The translations under genes and the position numbers were made by a program. A model generated the notes under the pieces. The model did no database searches. It was given only the letters and a program-made list of their open reading frames with translations, and was not told the DNA's origin. A DNA stretch of 64,000 bases from Phycisphaerales bacterium (GTDB lineage: Bacteria > Planctomycetota > Phycisphaerae > Phycisphaerales > UBA1924), in the NCBI GenBank assembly GCA_022843045.1, contig JALHOJ010000004.1:41551-105550 (forward strand). The letters run 5' to 3'. The stretch's first letter is position 1, and every line of letters starts with the position of its first letter. Positions 1 through 10,083 of the stretch are shown here, in pieces.

Positions 1-3000
1 CGCCATAGGGCTGGACGGGGTTGAAGATCTGGTTGAAGTTGCCTTGGGCGATTGAGAGGAAGTTGAAGGCGGTGAAGGTGTCGAAGAGGGCGTTGATGGG
101 GTCTTGCAGGCTGGACAGGTAGATGGTCGAGAAGTCCTCGAACTCGAAGTCCGCGGGGTTGGTCGAGAAGATGACGTCGACGCCGATGCTCTGGAAGAGG
201 CTGTTGAGCTGCGTCACTGTGTTGTTCAGGACATAGGTCTGGAGAGGCTGACCGTTGATGGCCGAGCCGACCAGGCCCAGGGTCTTGACATCCAGGGGCG
301 TCAGGCGGGTGTCGCGGTTTCCGGTTTCGAGCCAGTTGACGGTACCGCCGTTGGTTTCGAGGAAGATGCGCTGGGTGCGGCGCTGGGTGTTGCCGCTGCC
401 GTCGGTCACGACTTCGAGCTCGTAGTCGCTGTTGATGATGCCCTGCACGTAGGCGGCGAAGGTGCCCGCGCCGTTGCTGGTGCCTTGGGCCTGGGGCACG
501 ATGAACTCGATGAAGTAGTCGCCGTTGGCGTCAAAGCCGTAGGTCGTGGCGGCGCTCTGGCCGATCGTGCTGTTCGCGGTGCCGCCGTTGGCGCGGAAGT
601 CGCTGGAAGAGAAGATCAGATTCGCGTCGTCCAAACCGAGCGAGCCGGTAGTCTCAAAGAAGGCGAACTGGACGTAGCCACGCAGGTCCTGCGTCGTGGG
701 GATGCTCAGGCTGCCCAAGTCGCTGCCGGTTTCGGAAAGACGCAGGGTGAGCCGCATCTTCTGGCCCGGAGCGATGGGCTGGCGGTTGTTGAGGTGGAAG
801 ATGTCCACGTCGGCCTGGAACTTGTTGGGCACGCCGATGCTGCCGCGCGAGCCGACGGCCGACTCCACGGTCTGCACAAGACGGTTACCGACCCGGGTGG
901 AGACTGCGCCCTCGCCGTCGACGCCGGTCACGATGTCGTCGGCAGTGTTCACGACGCCGTCCAGGCCGCGGTCGAGCGTGAAGGTGTAGTTGTTGATGAG
1001 CAGCTTGGACTGGTCGTCGGGCGTGCCGAAGACGCCGTCGTTGCCTGCAAAGTCGATGGGCAGAGGCGCGGGCACCAGCGTGTTGCCGTCGCCGGCATCG
1101 GTGGTGTTGGTGAAGCCGCTATCCCCGTCATCGAAGATCTCGACGGTGAAGGAGTACGGGCCAACGCTGCCCGGCACAGTCTGCACCGGGTTGTTGACGG
1201 TGCCAGGGACCGCGACGTTGTCGGTCACGCCCACGGCGATGATGAACGTCCCCGAGACCCGCATGAGATATGCCTGCTGCGCGCCAGTCTCGAACGGAGC
1301 GTTCACGTCCGGCACGGGCAGCGAGATGGTGGTCGCGGTCGCGTTGAGCAGGTCGACAGGCGTGCCATCGGTATTCAGCACGCGGAAGGACGCACCCGAG
1401 GCACCGCCGCTCAGGGGCGAGATTCGCAGAATCTGGCCGGCCAGCACGGTGATCGTGTAGAGGTCCACGTCGCCGCCAAAGCGGAAGTTGGTGGTGTCGT
1501 TGTCGGGGTGATCGCCGATGAAGCCGTCGACCGTGATCGCACGGTTGGTGTCGGGCAGGTTGTCGGGGGCGTCGGCGTTGTCGAGGATGAAGTTGAGGTT
1601 GCTGGGGCCGTACAGGTCGTAGCGGCTGCCGCCAACGTTGACGACTTCCGCGGTGATCTTGTCGCCAGCGTCGCCAGCGACCACGCCGCCGACGAAGTCA
1701 TCGCTCTGCTCGATCAGGCCATTGCCGTTGCCGTCGAACCCGGCGTCGACAAGGCGGGCGCGAGCGACCGTGCTGTCGAGGCGGATGCGGTAGACGCCAG
1801 GACCCGGGCGACCGGGGACCACGGGCAGGTTGGCGCTCACCAAACTGCGCGAGAAGGTGATGATCAGGCCGTTGTTGGCTTCGTTGTAGCTGAGGGTGTA
1901 GTCGAGGCCTTCGACGAGGCGGATTTCGACTTCGCCGCCACCGCGAACTTCGGCCACGCTCAGGGCGCGAGGCAGGGAGCTGAAGTCCATCGGCTGGTTG
2001 AACTCCACCACAGCCGCGGGGATGAAGCTCTCGTTGCTGACACGGATGCTCTCGATCTGCGCGCTCTGGGGCGGCAGGGCGGGAGCCAGTGTCGCGAAGT
2101 TGCCGCGGGTGCCGTTAAAGGTCAGGCCCGCGAGCGTCACCGTGCCCAGCGTGCCGTTGCTGGCGATGCGATAGGACTCGGTCGAGCGGACCGAGCCGGT
2201 CTGGGTACCGTTGATGGTGACATTGCCGATTGCGCCGCGGCCGCCCGCGATGCGATCGTCGTTGGTGCCGAAGAAGCGGTCCTGGCCGCGGATGAAGCCG
2301 GCGGTGATGTCCGACTCGCGGAAGTCGCCGCTGATGGTCACGTTGCCGATCGAGCCGCTGCGGAGGCTGTCGGCGTCAACGCCCGTGCCGTCGAACTGGG
2401 CGTCGCGGCCCAGATCCACGCCTGCGCTGATGGCGGAATCGAACATCTGACCGCCAATGGTGACGGTGCCGATATCGCGGCCCGCGCTGATCAGCGAGCG
2501 GCTGAGCTGCCCACCAAAGGTGACGGGGCCGAGCGTACGACCCGCACGCACGGCGGCGCGATCGCCCTGACCGGTCACGGCCAGGCCCGTGAAGTTGCCG
2601 TCCGCGCTGATCGTGCCTCGGAGCGAACCGGAGATGGTCGCGGTGCCCATGTTGAGGGCACGGAGCGTGGCGGTGTTGGGTCCGGAACCAAAGTCTCCCG
2701 TGACCGTCAGCGTGCCCACGTTGCGGGCGGTGATGAAGACGTTGCTGAGGTCTGTGTAGGCGATCCGGGTGACGTCGCCGCCGATGTCAAAGCGGGGGCG
2801 GAAGAACTCGTTGAAGGCGTTGCTGGCGCTGGCCGTGGTGCCGCCCGTGACGTTGGCGACTCCGCCATCGACGAGGAAGGTGCTGTTGCCCTGCACGCGT
2901 CCGTTGACGGCGAGGGTGGCGAGGCTGGCGTTGTTGTTGGTCCAGAGGTGGAAGTTGTCGACAACGCCCGTGCTGCTGGTGATGGAGAACGCGCTGGTGG

Positions 3001-6000
3001 GGCCGCTGTTGCGGAGCGTGACGGTGAAGTCCGGAGCGCCCACGCCGCTGCTGAGGATGCCGCCCGGGACACCGAAGGTGAAGAAGGCTTCGCCCGGCCC
3101 GCTGAAGTTGAGGGTGTAGGTTGCGCCGCCGACCGTGACGGAGCGGGTGCCGCTGAACTGCGTGCCCGCGAAGCCAACGCCGGCGTCGAGGACGTAGTCG
3201 GCCAACTGGCTGGGCACGCGCTTGATCGCGTACCGGTTGTCGTTGAGGATGGACTGGGGAATCACATCCGCGATCACCTGCGCGTTGGCGAGCGTGCCGC
3301 CGATGTTGAGCGTGCCGATCGTCGAGACGCCCAGTGCGAGCGCATCGTCCAGCGATTCGTCCGCAAGGGTGCCCGCAAGGTCTCCGTACACGCCGTCCGC
3401 GCCGGCTTCGGCGCCGGCGACGAAGGTGACGCCGAACGCGCCGCCCGGCGAGATGATCGTGCCGATCGTGCCGCTCTTGACCACGTCCTCGTTGGCGTCA
3501 AACCCGCCCGGACGATTGTCCGCGCCGAGGCTGACCAGCCCTGCGACGAACAGCGTGTCGGCGAAGTTCACGCCCGTGCTGACGCGGACGATCGAATCGC
3601 CCGCGGCGAAGAAGGAGCCCTTGCTGCCAAAGTCGGTGTTGTTGGAGACACGACCGCCGACGGTGATGTTGGTGATGTTGCGGACGGCGTGGAAGCCGGA
3701 CTCAAAGACCGAGCCGCTGACGTTGATGCTCACAATGTCGCGGCCGGCGCGGATCAGAGCGCCGTCAAAGCCGCTGCGGGCGAACACGTCCTGCGGCAAC
3801 TGGTTGCGACGCGCGTCCACAACGTTGAAGGGAGTCTTCGCGGCGTCGATGCCGATGTTGCCGAAGGGCTGGCCGTTGCCGTTCACCACCAGGCTGGTGA
3901 TGTCGTCGTCGGCGTAGACATTGCCCAGCAGGTCGCCACCCGTGATGGTGAGCGACGCGATGCTGCCTCGGTATGCGGCGATCAGGCGATCGGGCAGGAA
4001 GCTGCCGTTGGTGATGGCGATGCTGCCGATCCCGCCCGAGTAGCTCAGGATGTCGCCGCCGAAGTCGCCATTGATGGTGACGGCGGTGATGCCGTTGTAG
4101 GCCACCAGCGAGCCGCGACCGGTCTGGTCGTTCTCCGGCTTGTTGGGCGCCCCGCCCAGGCGAACGCTCGCGAGCGTGCCGCCCGCACGGAGATCGCTGT
4201 AGAGCGTGCCGTTGGGCGCGGCGATGTTGTTGATGTTCAGTTGAGCGACGAACGCGTCGCCCGGACGGCTCGCAAGGCCGATGTGGCGACCCGCGGTGAT
4301 CGTGCTGACGGTGCCGTTCACAAAGCCGCGGATCGCGACGTCGCGGCCCGCGGTGATCGTGTTCACGTTGGCGTTGCGTTCGGTCGTCGAGACTTCGGCG
4401 TCGAAGTCACCAGCCGTGACCGTCAGTGTGGAGATCGGGCCCGAGGACCGGACGCGACCCTGGAAGCCGTTCACGGCCGTGATCGTGCCGATTCGGCCGT
4501 CTGGCCCGCTGACCAGCACGTCGGTGTTCAGGGCGCGATCCGCGATCGTGATGTTGGTGAGTTCGCCCGAGACGGCGATCGTCGACGAGGCGATGTTGCG
4601 ACCGATGGTCAGGGCATCGAGCTGACCGGCGGAGATGCTGCTGCCTCGCAGGTCCTGCGTGGCGCTCATCGTGCGGATCTGGCCGTTGACGCTGAGCGCA
4701 GCACGGATGTAGTTGCGAGCGGTGAAGCCACCCGTGAAGTCGCCCGTGGCGCTGATGGTCACATCGGAGGCGTCTTCCTCGACGGTGATGCGGTCGATGT
4801 CTCGCTCCACACGAATGTCGGTGGGCACGAAGTCTCGGCCCGTACCCAGCAGCGTGCTGTTGGAGAATCCGAGCACGGTCATCGTGCCCAACGAGCCGCC
4901 AAGCTGCATGCGTGACGCGTCAAAGACGGTGCCATCCGCGTCGAACACATCGAGATCACGCAAAGAGAAGCGATTGCGGGTGAAGACCGCGTCGGTGACA
5001 TCGATCTGGCCCAGATCGCCGTAGAAGAAGCGATTCTCGCCATAGTTGAAGCTGGTCCAGAAGCTGTCCAGCGTGTCGCTGCCGACGTACGCGTCTACAT
5101 ACCGCCCGCCGGGCAGCAGCAAGTTGGTGATGCCGTCCTCGGTGAAGTCAAAGGTGAAGCCGTTGGGCAGAACGATGGGGCCCTGGTTGAAGCGAACCAG
5201 GTTGCCGGCGATGATCACGCCGCTCACCTGCGTGGGCTTGACGCTGGGACCGCCCTGGCCAGTGCCCGGGACTGTGATAGAGGCAGGACCGGTCACCGTG
5301 CCGATGTCGTCTGCCGCGTACACGCCCGGGGCGCCGAGCGGGTTGCCATCAAGGCGGGTGGCGATGCCGTCACCGACGTCGACAAGCGCGACGCGGAACG
5401 CGTAGACCGTGCCCAGCAGGCCTTCGAAGCCGTCCAGCACGGTGATGCCGTCGCTGTTGATGCGGACGTCGCCCAATACGGCGTCGTCGCCCTGCAGGAT
5501 GATGTTTCGCACCGCACCCTTCGCGGCGACGCGCGACAGGCTGCCGGTTCGGACGATCACGCCTTCGAGTCGCCCTTCGAGCGGGCTGCCCAGGTCGTCA
5601 AGGAATGCTGATGTGCCCGCCAGCGTCTCGTTCTGGGCGGGGCGATACACGTTGCCGCCGTACACATTGGTATCGATCAACGGTCCGGTGTCTTGGCCGC
5701 CCAGAGACACGCCCACTGGCCCACCCAGCGTGCTGTCGGGTCCATCGGGAGCGATGCCCGGGAACGGAGCGATCGAGCCAGGGCCAAAGCTCACCAGTTC
5801 GGTGACGCCCAAGCTGCCGTCCACTTCGACCAAGTCCAGACCTTCCGCATCGATGGTGACGATGTCGCCGTTGGGCGTGGTGTTGGTGATCGCCTGCACC
5901 AGGCCCGTCACTTCGATGCGATAAACGTCGATCTCGGCACTGCCGTCGAACTCCACGCGCGAGGTAGCGTCGCCGGTCACGCGGATGCGACCGATCGTGA

Positions 6001-9000
6001 CGCGCTGCGGACGCCCGCCGCCGCCCGGCGAGGTCGTGTTGCTGCCCGTGATGCGGAGGGTGCGACCGGCCGTGAGATCGGCCTGGATCTGCGCCACCAC
6101 CACGCCTTGGCCGCCGTCAACGGGGACGACGCGAATCACGTCCAGTGGGCTGGCGGGGCCGCCGCCCACGAGCGAGATCGTGAAGCGAGCGCCGCCGTCA
6201 TCGATGAACTCACGGGGCTCGTCGGGAACCAGGAAGAAGACCGAGTCGTCGCCCACGATGTCGATCTCGGGCGTGTCAACGAAGCGGATATCACTGTTGC
6301 GGCCCGTGTTCAGACCGATGGGGCCGCCATAGATCCCGCTGCGCGGATCGCCGTCTTCGTAGGCGTCCTGGGCAATCAAGATCGCGCCGATGGTCGAGTT
6401 GTCACTCGTGGAAATGTCAAACGGCCGGTTGCCGATGGATGATCCAACCACGTGGAAGCCCACGCGGATCATGCCGATGTCACCAGCGATGCCACGGATG
6501 TTGTCGCCAGTCTGGAGGCGGAAGCCCGTGCCCGTGCCGCTGCGGCGAGCCGCATTTTCCGGATCCTGGTCCATGCCAACGCCGCCACCGATATCGATGT
6601 TGCCGACACCGCCGCCGCGAACGCGCATGGTGAGGAAGTTGACGTCGCCTTCCGCCGCGCCGTCGGCGGCGGCGCCCTGGAACGCACGGGGACCGTTGCC
6701 GATGGTCGGGTTGATGCCCGTGGCGATCAGGCCGACGCGACCGCCGATGTCGAAGGAGATGATGCCGCCGTCCGCGCTGGGTTCAGGCGCGCCGATATCA
6801 CCGCCCGCAATGAGAGCCCACAGATCGCCCGAGATGGCGATGCTGCCGCCGTGCAAGGACATGGCGTCGTCATCGTTGAGACCGGTGTTGAAAAGACCGG
6901 ACGCGGCGGTATCGCCGCCCGCGGGGCTGCCGTAGCCCATGCCGACCTGGAACGCGCCCATCGAGCCCGAGAGCAGCGTGATGGCATTGGCAAGTCCGCC
7001 GTTGGAACTGGAGAAGCCTGCGCCGCCGCCCGTGCGATAGGAGCCGAAAGTGGTGGATGCCAGGCCGCTGACCAGGAAGCTGTAGCTCGACAGGCCCGCG
7101 CCGTCGTCGACACCCTGCGGGTCGGTGACGACGAGGTAATAGAGGCCCGGTCCTTCGCGAGGCTTGACCTTGACGCGAGAGGAAGTGAAGCGCTGACGGT
7201 TGTTGGGATCGCCCAGCAGAGTTTCGGGGTCGGGCGATTCGGGAGCGCCGACCGTGCGGCCCTGCGCATCGACGACGCGCACGTACACGCCCAGACCGGC
7301 GCGATCGTCCACGCCTTGGACGATGATGTCCGTGGTGCCATCCCAGACGAAGGAGTAGACGTCGGAAACGTCCTCGGCGAGGATGTTGTTGCGACCCGAC
7401 AGATCGCCACGCACGCGGACGGCGGTGCCTCCCGAGCCGATGAACTCAGCGCTGGAGAGCGTGTTGTTGCGCAACCAGCCGCCACCATACAGGACGGCCT
7501 GGCTGGCGGGGCGCGTCAAGGCTGCGCCGTCGACGGCGAGACCTTCCATCGCGCCGCCGGAATAAAGGTGATCTCGCACTGTGGTGAGAGAATCGACCTG
7601 CGTGCCCAGGGGCGCGACGTATTCGCGCTCGCTGTAATTGAACACGTCGCGGGCGGGGCGCGTGATAGGCGAACTCAGGTCGCCGATGACGGTGATGTCG
7701 GCCTGGCCGCGTCCACCGATGGCGATCTCGCCGACGGAGCGACCGACCACGATCGCGCCTTCCGTGCGATAGATCGGATCGATCGTCACGGGACGGGAGA
7801 AGTCAAAGTCGGGCTCGATGGCGAACGCGCCCGCGTCGGTCTGGGTCGTCAGCGAGCCCAGATCGCCCGCGACCGTGACCGAGCCGACGAGGTAGCTGAC
7901 GCTGAGGCGATTGAGCGCGCCGGTGAACTGGGAGTTGCCGTGAACGATGCCGTGGACGAGCACGGAGTTCATGGACTGTCCGTTGGGCACGAAGATGCCC
8001 TGATCGGCGCGGATGAAACTGCTGTCTGCGTCGGGCTCGACGATGAAGTCGTCGGCGGAGAAGATACCGCCGCCGCCCAAGTAGTTGTTCGGATCTCGAA
8101 TCCACGGCGAGCCGATGACGACCGACCCAGCGAACTCCGGAAGGCCGGCGATGCCGAAGTCCTCACCCTGATCATTCACGTTGAAGGCGTACCCAAAGCC
8201 GGCGCTTTCGAAATCATCTGAGAACCCGTTGGCCACGTTGGTGTTCAGGGTGAAGCCGAAGCCTTGCTCGAAGAAGTCATCGTTGGGCTGCGGATCTTCG
8301 CGAGCCTGAATGACACCACCCCAGACCGAAAGGCTCGAACGCCCGTCAACGTTGTTGAGCTGGACGCGGCCGATACCGTCGTTGAAGTTGGGCCGACCGT
8401 CGTCGTTGGTGTCGACGAGCAGGATGTCCGCTCCCTGAGGACGGCCCAGCGCGATCGTGCGCTGCATGGCGTTGCCGTACAGATCGAACACGGACACAGA
8501 AGCGCCGACAGGCCCGGTGAGTACAACCACGGCACCGAAGATCTTGGGCTCAAGCAGCGACGCGAACAGCGAGTTACGGAAGTTGAACGTGACGTCGTCC
8601 ACCTCAAACGCGCTGAAGCCCGGCAGCGAGAACGCTCCAATCTGCTCGATTCGGACTGAGTCGAAGAAGTCGCCACCGGCTTCGAGCTGGTATGTTCCCA
8701 CACCCAGCGCCGCGTTGCCGCCGGCCAAAATCGCGTTGCGCAATTGCTGGCCCGTGAAGGTTGCGAGCACCGCGTTGTCACGAATCAACGACACTCGGAC
8801 GTTGTTGGTGTCAAGTCCGGAAGAGTCAGAGTTGTTGGCCGCCGTCTGGTTGGGACGGATCGTGAACCGCACCTGATCGGTCGTGCGGGGCAGGTTGACG
8901 TTCTGCTCCTGGCGAGGGCGGAACTCCAAGAACTCGCCGATCTGATTCAGATCGGTGCGAAGATACCGGTCCTGAATGTTGACGTCGTTGCCAAAGTCGC

Positions 9001-9430
9001 TGGCCACGGCGATGTCCGCCGCGGGCTGGATGTTGTGCACGACCCGCACCGACTCGGGCAGGAACGTGAAGCCGCTGGCCACGGGCTGATAGAGCGACTG
9101 GTTGAAGTCGAGAATGGTCTGGGTGTTGTCAACTTCAGGGATCTCGTAGTCGTCGGCCAGCCAAGGCACGACATAGCCGAAGTACGCCCGCACGGTGCCC
9201 AGGCCCGTCGCAGGGTCCACGGAGTCTTGCGTCACCGCCAGCGTGAAGAGCAGTTCGCGATTCTCAAGTCGCTCCATCTGGGGGCCGCGGTCTGTGAGCC
9301 CGGCCCATCGCGCGAGGCGAGCGCCAAGACCAAGGCCGACCGATGCGGTTGAGCTCGTGTCAACGCGCCCGTCCTGCGCGCGCGACGACATACGGGAAGT
9401 GGAACGACCAAAGCGAGTGAACAGACCCAT
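1..9430 (-). CDS. Giant LEPR-XLL-type surface protein with beta-helix-like repeats (C-terminus outside window)
   Basis: One uninterrupted minus-strand frame of about 3,143 codons runs from an ATG at 9430 past position 1 without a stop. AGGAG (9440-9436) lies 5 nt before the ATG and fixes the start. Residues 52-61 read MERLENRELL, matching the LEPR-XLL motif seen near the N-terminus of very large planctomycete exported proteins. Residues about 690-785 and 2640-2770 resemble pre-peptidase C-terminal (PPC) domains (DVYSFVW..., DVDLYTI...). Between them are dozens of short beta-rich units of the type 'IGTVTIGG...SxIsAGxxI', consistent with a right-handed beta-helix or adhesin stalk. Many Asp/Asn-rich segments (DTNDDG, DGNGNG) could bind calcium. 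Probably secreted or surface-exposed. Substrate and partner are unknown, and the C-terminal anchoring signal is outside the window. Confidence 0.9.
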   Translation of the reverse strand, partial: MGLFTRFGRSTSRMSSRAQDGRVDTSSTASVGLGLGARLARWAGLTDRGPQMERLENRELLFTLAVTQDSVDPATGLGTVRAYFGYVVPWLADDYEIPEVDNTQTILDFNQSLYQPVASGFTFLPESVRVVHNIQPAADIAVASDFGNDVNIQDRYLRTDLNQIGEFLEFRPRQEQNVNLPRTTDQVRFTIRPNQTAANNSDSSGLDTNNVRVSLIRDNAVLATFTGQQLRNAILAGGNAALGVGTYQLEAGGDFFDSVRIEQIGAFSLPGFSAFEVDDVTFNFRNSLFASLLEPKIFGAVVVLTGPVGASVSVFDLYGNAMQRTIALGRPQGADILLVDTNDDGRPNFNDGIGRVQLNNVDGRSSLSVWGGVIQAREDPQPNDDFFEQGFGFTLNTNVANGFSDDFESAGFGYAFNVNDQGEDFGIAGLPEFAGSVVIGSPWIRDPNNYLGGGGIFSADDFIVEPDADSSFIRADQGIFVPNGQSMNSVLVHGIVHGNSQFTGALNRLSVSYLVGSVTVAGDLGSLTTQTDAGAFAIEPDFDFSRPVTIDPIYRTEGAIVVGRSVGEIAIGGRGQADITVIGDLSSPITRPARDVFNYSEREYVAPLGTQVDSLTTVRDHLYSGGAMEGLAVDGAALTRPASQAVLYGGGWLRNNTLSSAEFIGSGGTAVRVRGDLSGRNNILAEDVSDVYSFVWDGTTDIIVQGVDDRAGLGVYVRVVDAQGRTVGAPESPDPETLLGDPNNRQRFTSSRVKVKPREGPGLYYLVVTDPQGVDDGAGLSSYSFLVSGLASTTFGSYRTGGGAGFSSSNGGLANAITLLSGSMGAFQVGMGYGSPAGGDTAASGLFNTGLNDDDAMSLHGGSIAISGDLWALIAGGDIGAPEPSADGGIISFDIGGRVGLIATGINPTIGNGPRAFQGAAADGAAEGDVNFLTMRVRGGGVGNIDIGGGVGMDQDPENAARRSGTGTGFRLQTGDNIRGIAGDIGMIRVGFHVVGSSIGNRPFDISTSDNSTIGAILIAQDAYEDGDPRSGIYGGPIGLNTGRNSDIRFVDTPEIDIVGDDSVFFLVPDEPREFIDDGGARFTISLVGGGPASPLDVIRVVPVDGGQGVVVAQIQADLTAGRTLRITGSNTTSPGGGGRPQRVTIGRIRVTGDATSRVEFDGSAEIDVYRIEVTGLVQAITNTTPNGDIVTIDAEGLDLVEVDGSLGVTELVSFGPGSIAPFPGIAPDGPDSTLGGPVGVSLGGQDTGPLIDTNVYGGNVYRPAQNETLAGTSAFLDDLGSPLEGRLEGVIVRTGSLSRVAAKGAVRNIILQGDDAVLGDVRINSDGITVLDGFEGLLGTVYAFRVALVDVGDGIATRLDGNPLGAPGVYAADDIGTVTGPASITVPGTGQGGPSVKPTQVSGVIIAGNLVRFNQGPIVLPNGFTFDFTEDGITNLLLPGGRYVDAYVGSDTLDSFWTSFNYGENRFFYGDLGQIDVTDAVFTRNRFSLRDLDVFDADGTVFDASRMQLGGSLGTMTVLGFSNSTLLGTGRDFVPTDIRVERDIDRITVEEDASDVTISATGDFTGGFTARNYIRAALSVNGQIRTMSATQDLRGSSISAGQLDALTIGRNIASSTIAVSGELTNITIADRALNTDVLVSGPDGRIGTITAVNGFQGRVRSSGPISTLTVTAGDFDAEVSTTERNANVNTITAGRDVAIRGFVNGTVSTITAGRHIGLASRPGDAFVAQLNINNIAAPNGTLYSDLRAGGTLASVRLGGAPNKPENDQTGRGSLVAYNGITAVTINGDFGGDILSYSGGIGSIAITNGSFLPDRLIAAYRGSIASLTITGGDLLGNVYADDDITSLVVNGNGQPFGNIGIDAAKTPFNVVDARRNQLPQDVFARSGFDGALIRAGRDIVSINVSGSVFESGFHAVRNITNITVGGRVSNNTDFGSKGSFFAAGDSIVRVSTGVNFADTLFVAGLVSLGADNRPGGFDANEDVVKSGTIGTIISPGGAFGVTFVAGAEAGADGVYGDLAGTLADESLDDALALGVSTIGTLNIGGTLANAQVIADVIPQSILNDNRYAIKRVPSQLADYVLDAGVGFAGTQFSGTRSVTVGGATYTLNFSGPGEAFFTFGVPGGILSSGVGAPDFTVTLRNSGPTSAFSITSSTGVVDNFHLWTNNNASLATLAVNGRVQGNSTFLVDGGVANVTGGTTASASNAFNEFFRPRFDIGGDVTRIAYTDLSNVFITARNVGTLTVTGDFGSGPNTATLRALNMGTATISGSLRGTISADGNFTGLAVTGQGDRAAVRAGRTLGPVTFGGQLSRSLISAGRDIGTVTIGGQMFDSAISAGVDLGRDAQFDGTGVDADSLRSGSIGNVTISGDFRESDITAGFIRGQDRFFGTNDDRIAGGRGAIGNVTINGTQTGSVRSTESYRIASNGTLGTVTLAGLTFNGTRGNFATLAPALPPQSAQIESIRVSNESFIPAAVVEFNQPMDFSSLPRALSVAEVRGGGEVEIRLVEGLDYTLSYNEANNGLIITFSRSLVSANLPVVPGRPGPGVYRIRLDSTVARARLVDAGFDGNGNGLIEQSDDFVGGVVAGDAGDKITAEVVNVGGSRYDLYGPSNLNFILDNADAPDNLPDTNRAITVDGFIGDHPDNDTTNFRFGGDVDLYTITVLAGQILRISPLSGGASGASFRVLNTDGTPVDLLNATATTISLPVPDVNAPFETGAQQAYLMRVSGTFIIAVGVTDNVAVPGTVNNPVQTVPGSVGPYSFTVEIFDDGDSGFTNTTDAGDGNTLVPAPLPIDFAGNDGVFGTPDDQSKLLINNYTFTLDRGLDGVVNTADDIVTGVDGEGAVSTRVGNRLVQTVESAVGSRGSIGVPNKFQADVDIFHLNNRQPIAPGQKMRLTLRLSETGSDLGSLSIPTTQDLRGYVQFAFFETTGSLGLDDANLIFSSSDFRANGGTANSTIGQSAATTYGFDANGDYFIEFIVPQAQGTSNGAGTFAAYVQGIINSDYELEVVTDGSGNTQRRTQRIFLETNGGTVNWLETGNRDTRLTPLDVKTLGLVGSAINGQPLQTYVLNNTVTQLNSLFQSIGVDVIFSTNPADFEFEDFSTIYLSSLQDPINALFDTFTAFNFLSIAQGNFNQIFNPVQPYG

Positions 9431-10083
9431 ACATACTCCTGTCCGTTCCGCGCGGAGTTCGCGCGCGAGTGCTGAAAGTAGGTGGGCTTCCGCCCGCCGT
9501 CCGGCAGAAATCCCAGGTCGCCTGTTCAAGGCTCCCTGAGGACAACCACCATCCCGCCCCCGCCCCGTGACCGACCCCGTCTGCTCCAAGCCCCTGGGCG
9601 GTCGCGCCGAGTGTCGACGCCACCACCATCAATCAACGCAACCACTGTCCGACTCATCCATCAACCATCGCCGCGTGTTGTGCTTCGGGAGCGCCGCTCT
9701 CGGCGCTGCGCGTGGCTCGTGTGGACGGCGCTCTCGCGCCAGTCCCCGCCCGCATCGGGCCGCGGCTTGCGCCGCTACCCATCGCGCCGCTCTCGCGACG
9801 CTGCAACATCAGCATACCCGACCAGACCTCACTTCACAAGCCTTCCCGAGGCCCTTCTTGCGAAAAGGCCCAAGAAAACAATGGATGCACGGGCGAGGAT
9901 GCGATGGCGAACGAGTTCTATCCGCAATCCAGCCGGGATGGTTCCATACCAAACATTATACTAACTGCTCTTTCAGATCAGTTATGAGACGATTCCCAAC
10001 ACGACCGATGCCATTACGCGCACTTCTTGCCACAGATTACCCAAAGCCCCAACCAATGTCTGTCACAGACCGACTTCCTCTCT
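9431..10083. other. Intergenic region with no convincing gene
   Basis: About 650 bp between the divergent giant protein and the membrane-protein gene. Open frames here have poor coding character and no ribosome-binding site. It contains a GC-rich stretch near 9700-9800, including GCGGCTTGCGCCGC (about 9770), a small inverted repeat that recurs near 33846. A TATACT-like hexamer lies near 9957, but no matching -35 is seen. It may carry promoters for both flanking genes; nothing else can be supported. Confidence 0.5.

Noticed and set aside
104..9352. Very long open frames on the plus strand opposite the giant surface protein (one of about 1,600 codons)
   Set aside because: They are codon-aligned antisense shadows of a high-GC, Asp/Gly/Val-rich gene. 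The minus frame has a Shine-Dalgarno, coherent repeats and known motifs; the plus frame has none.
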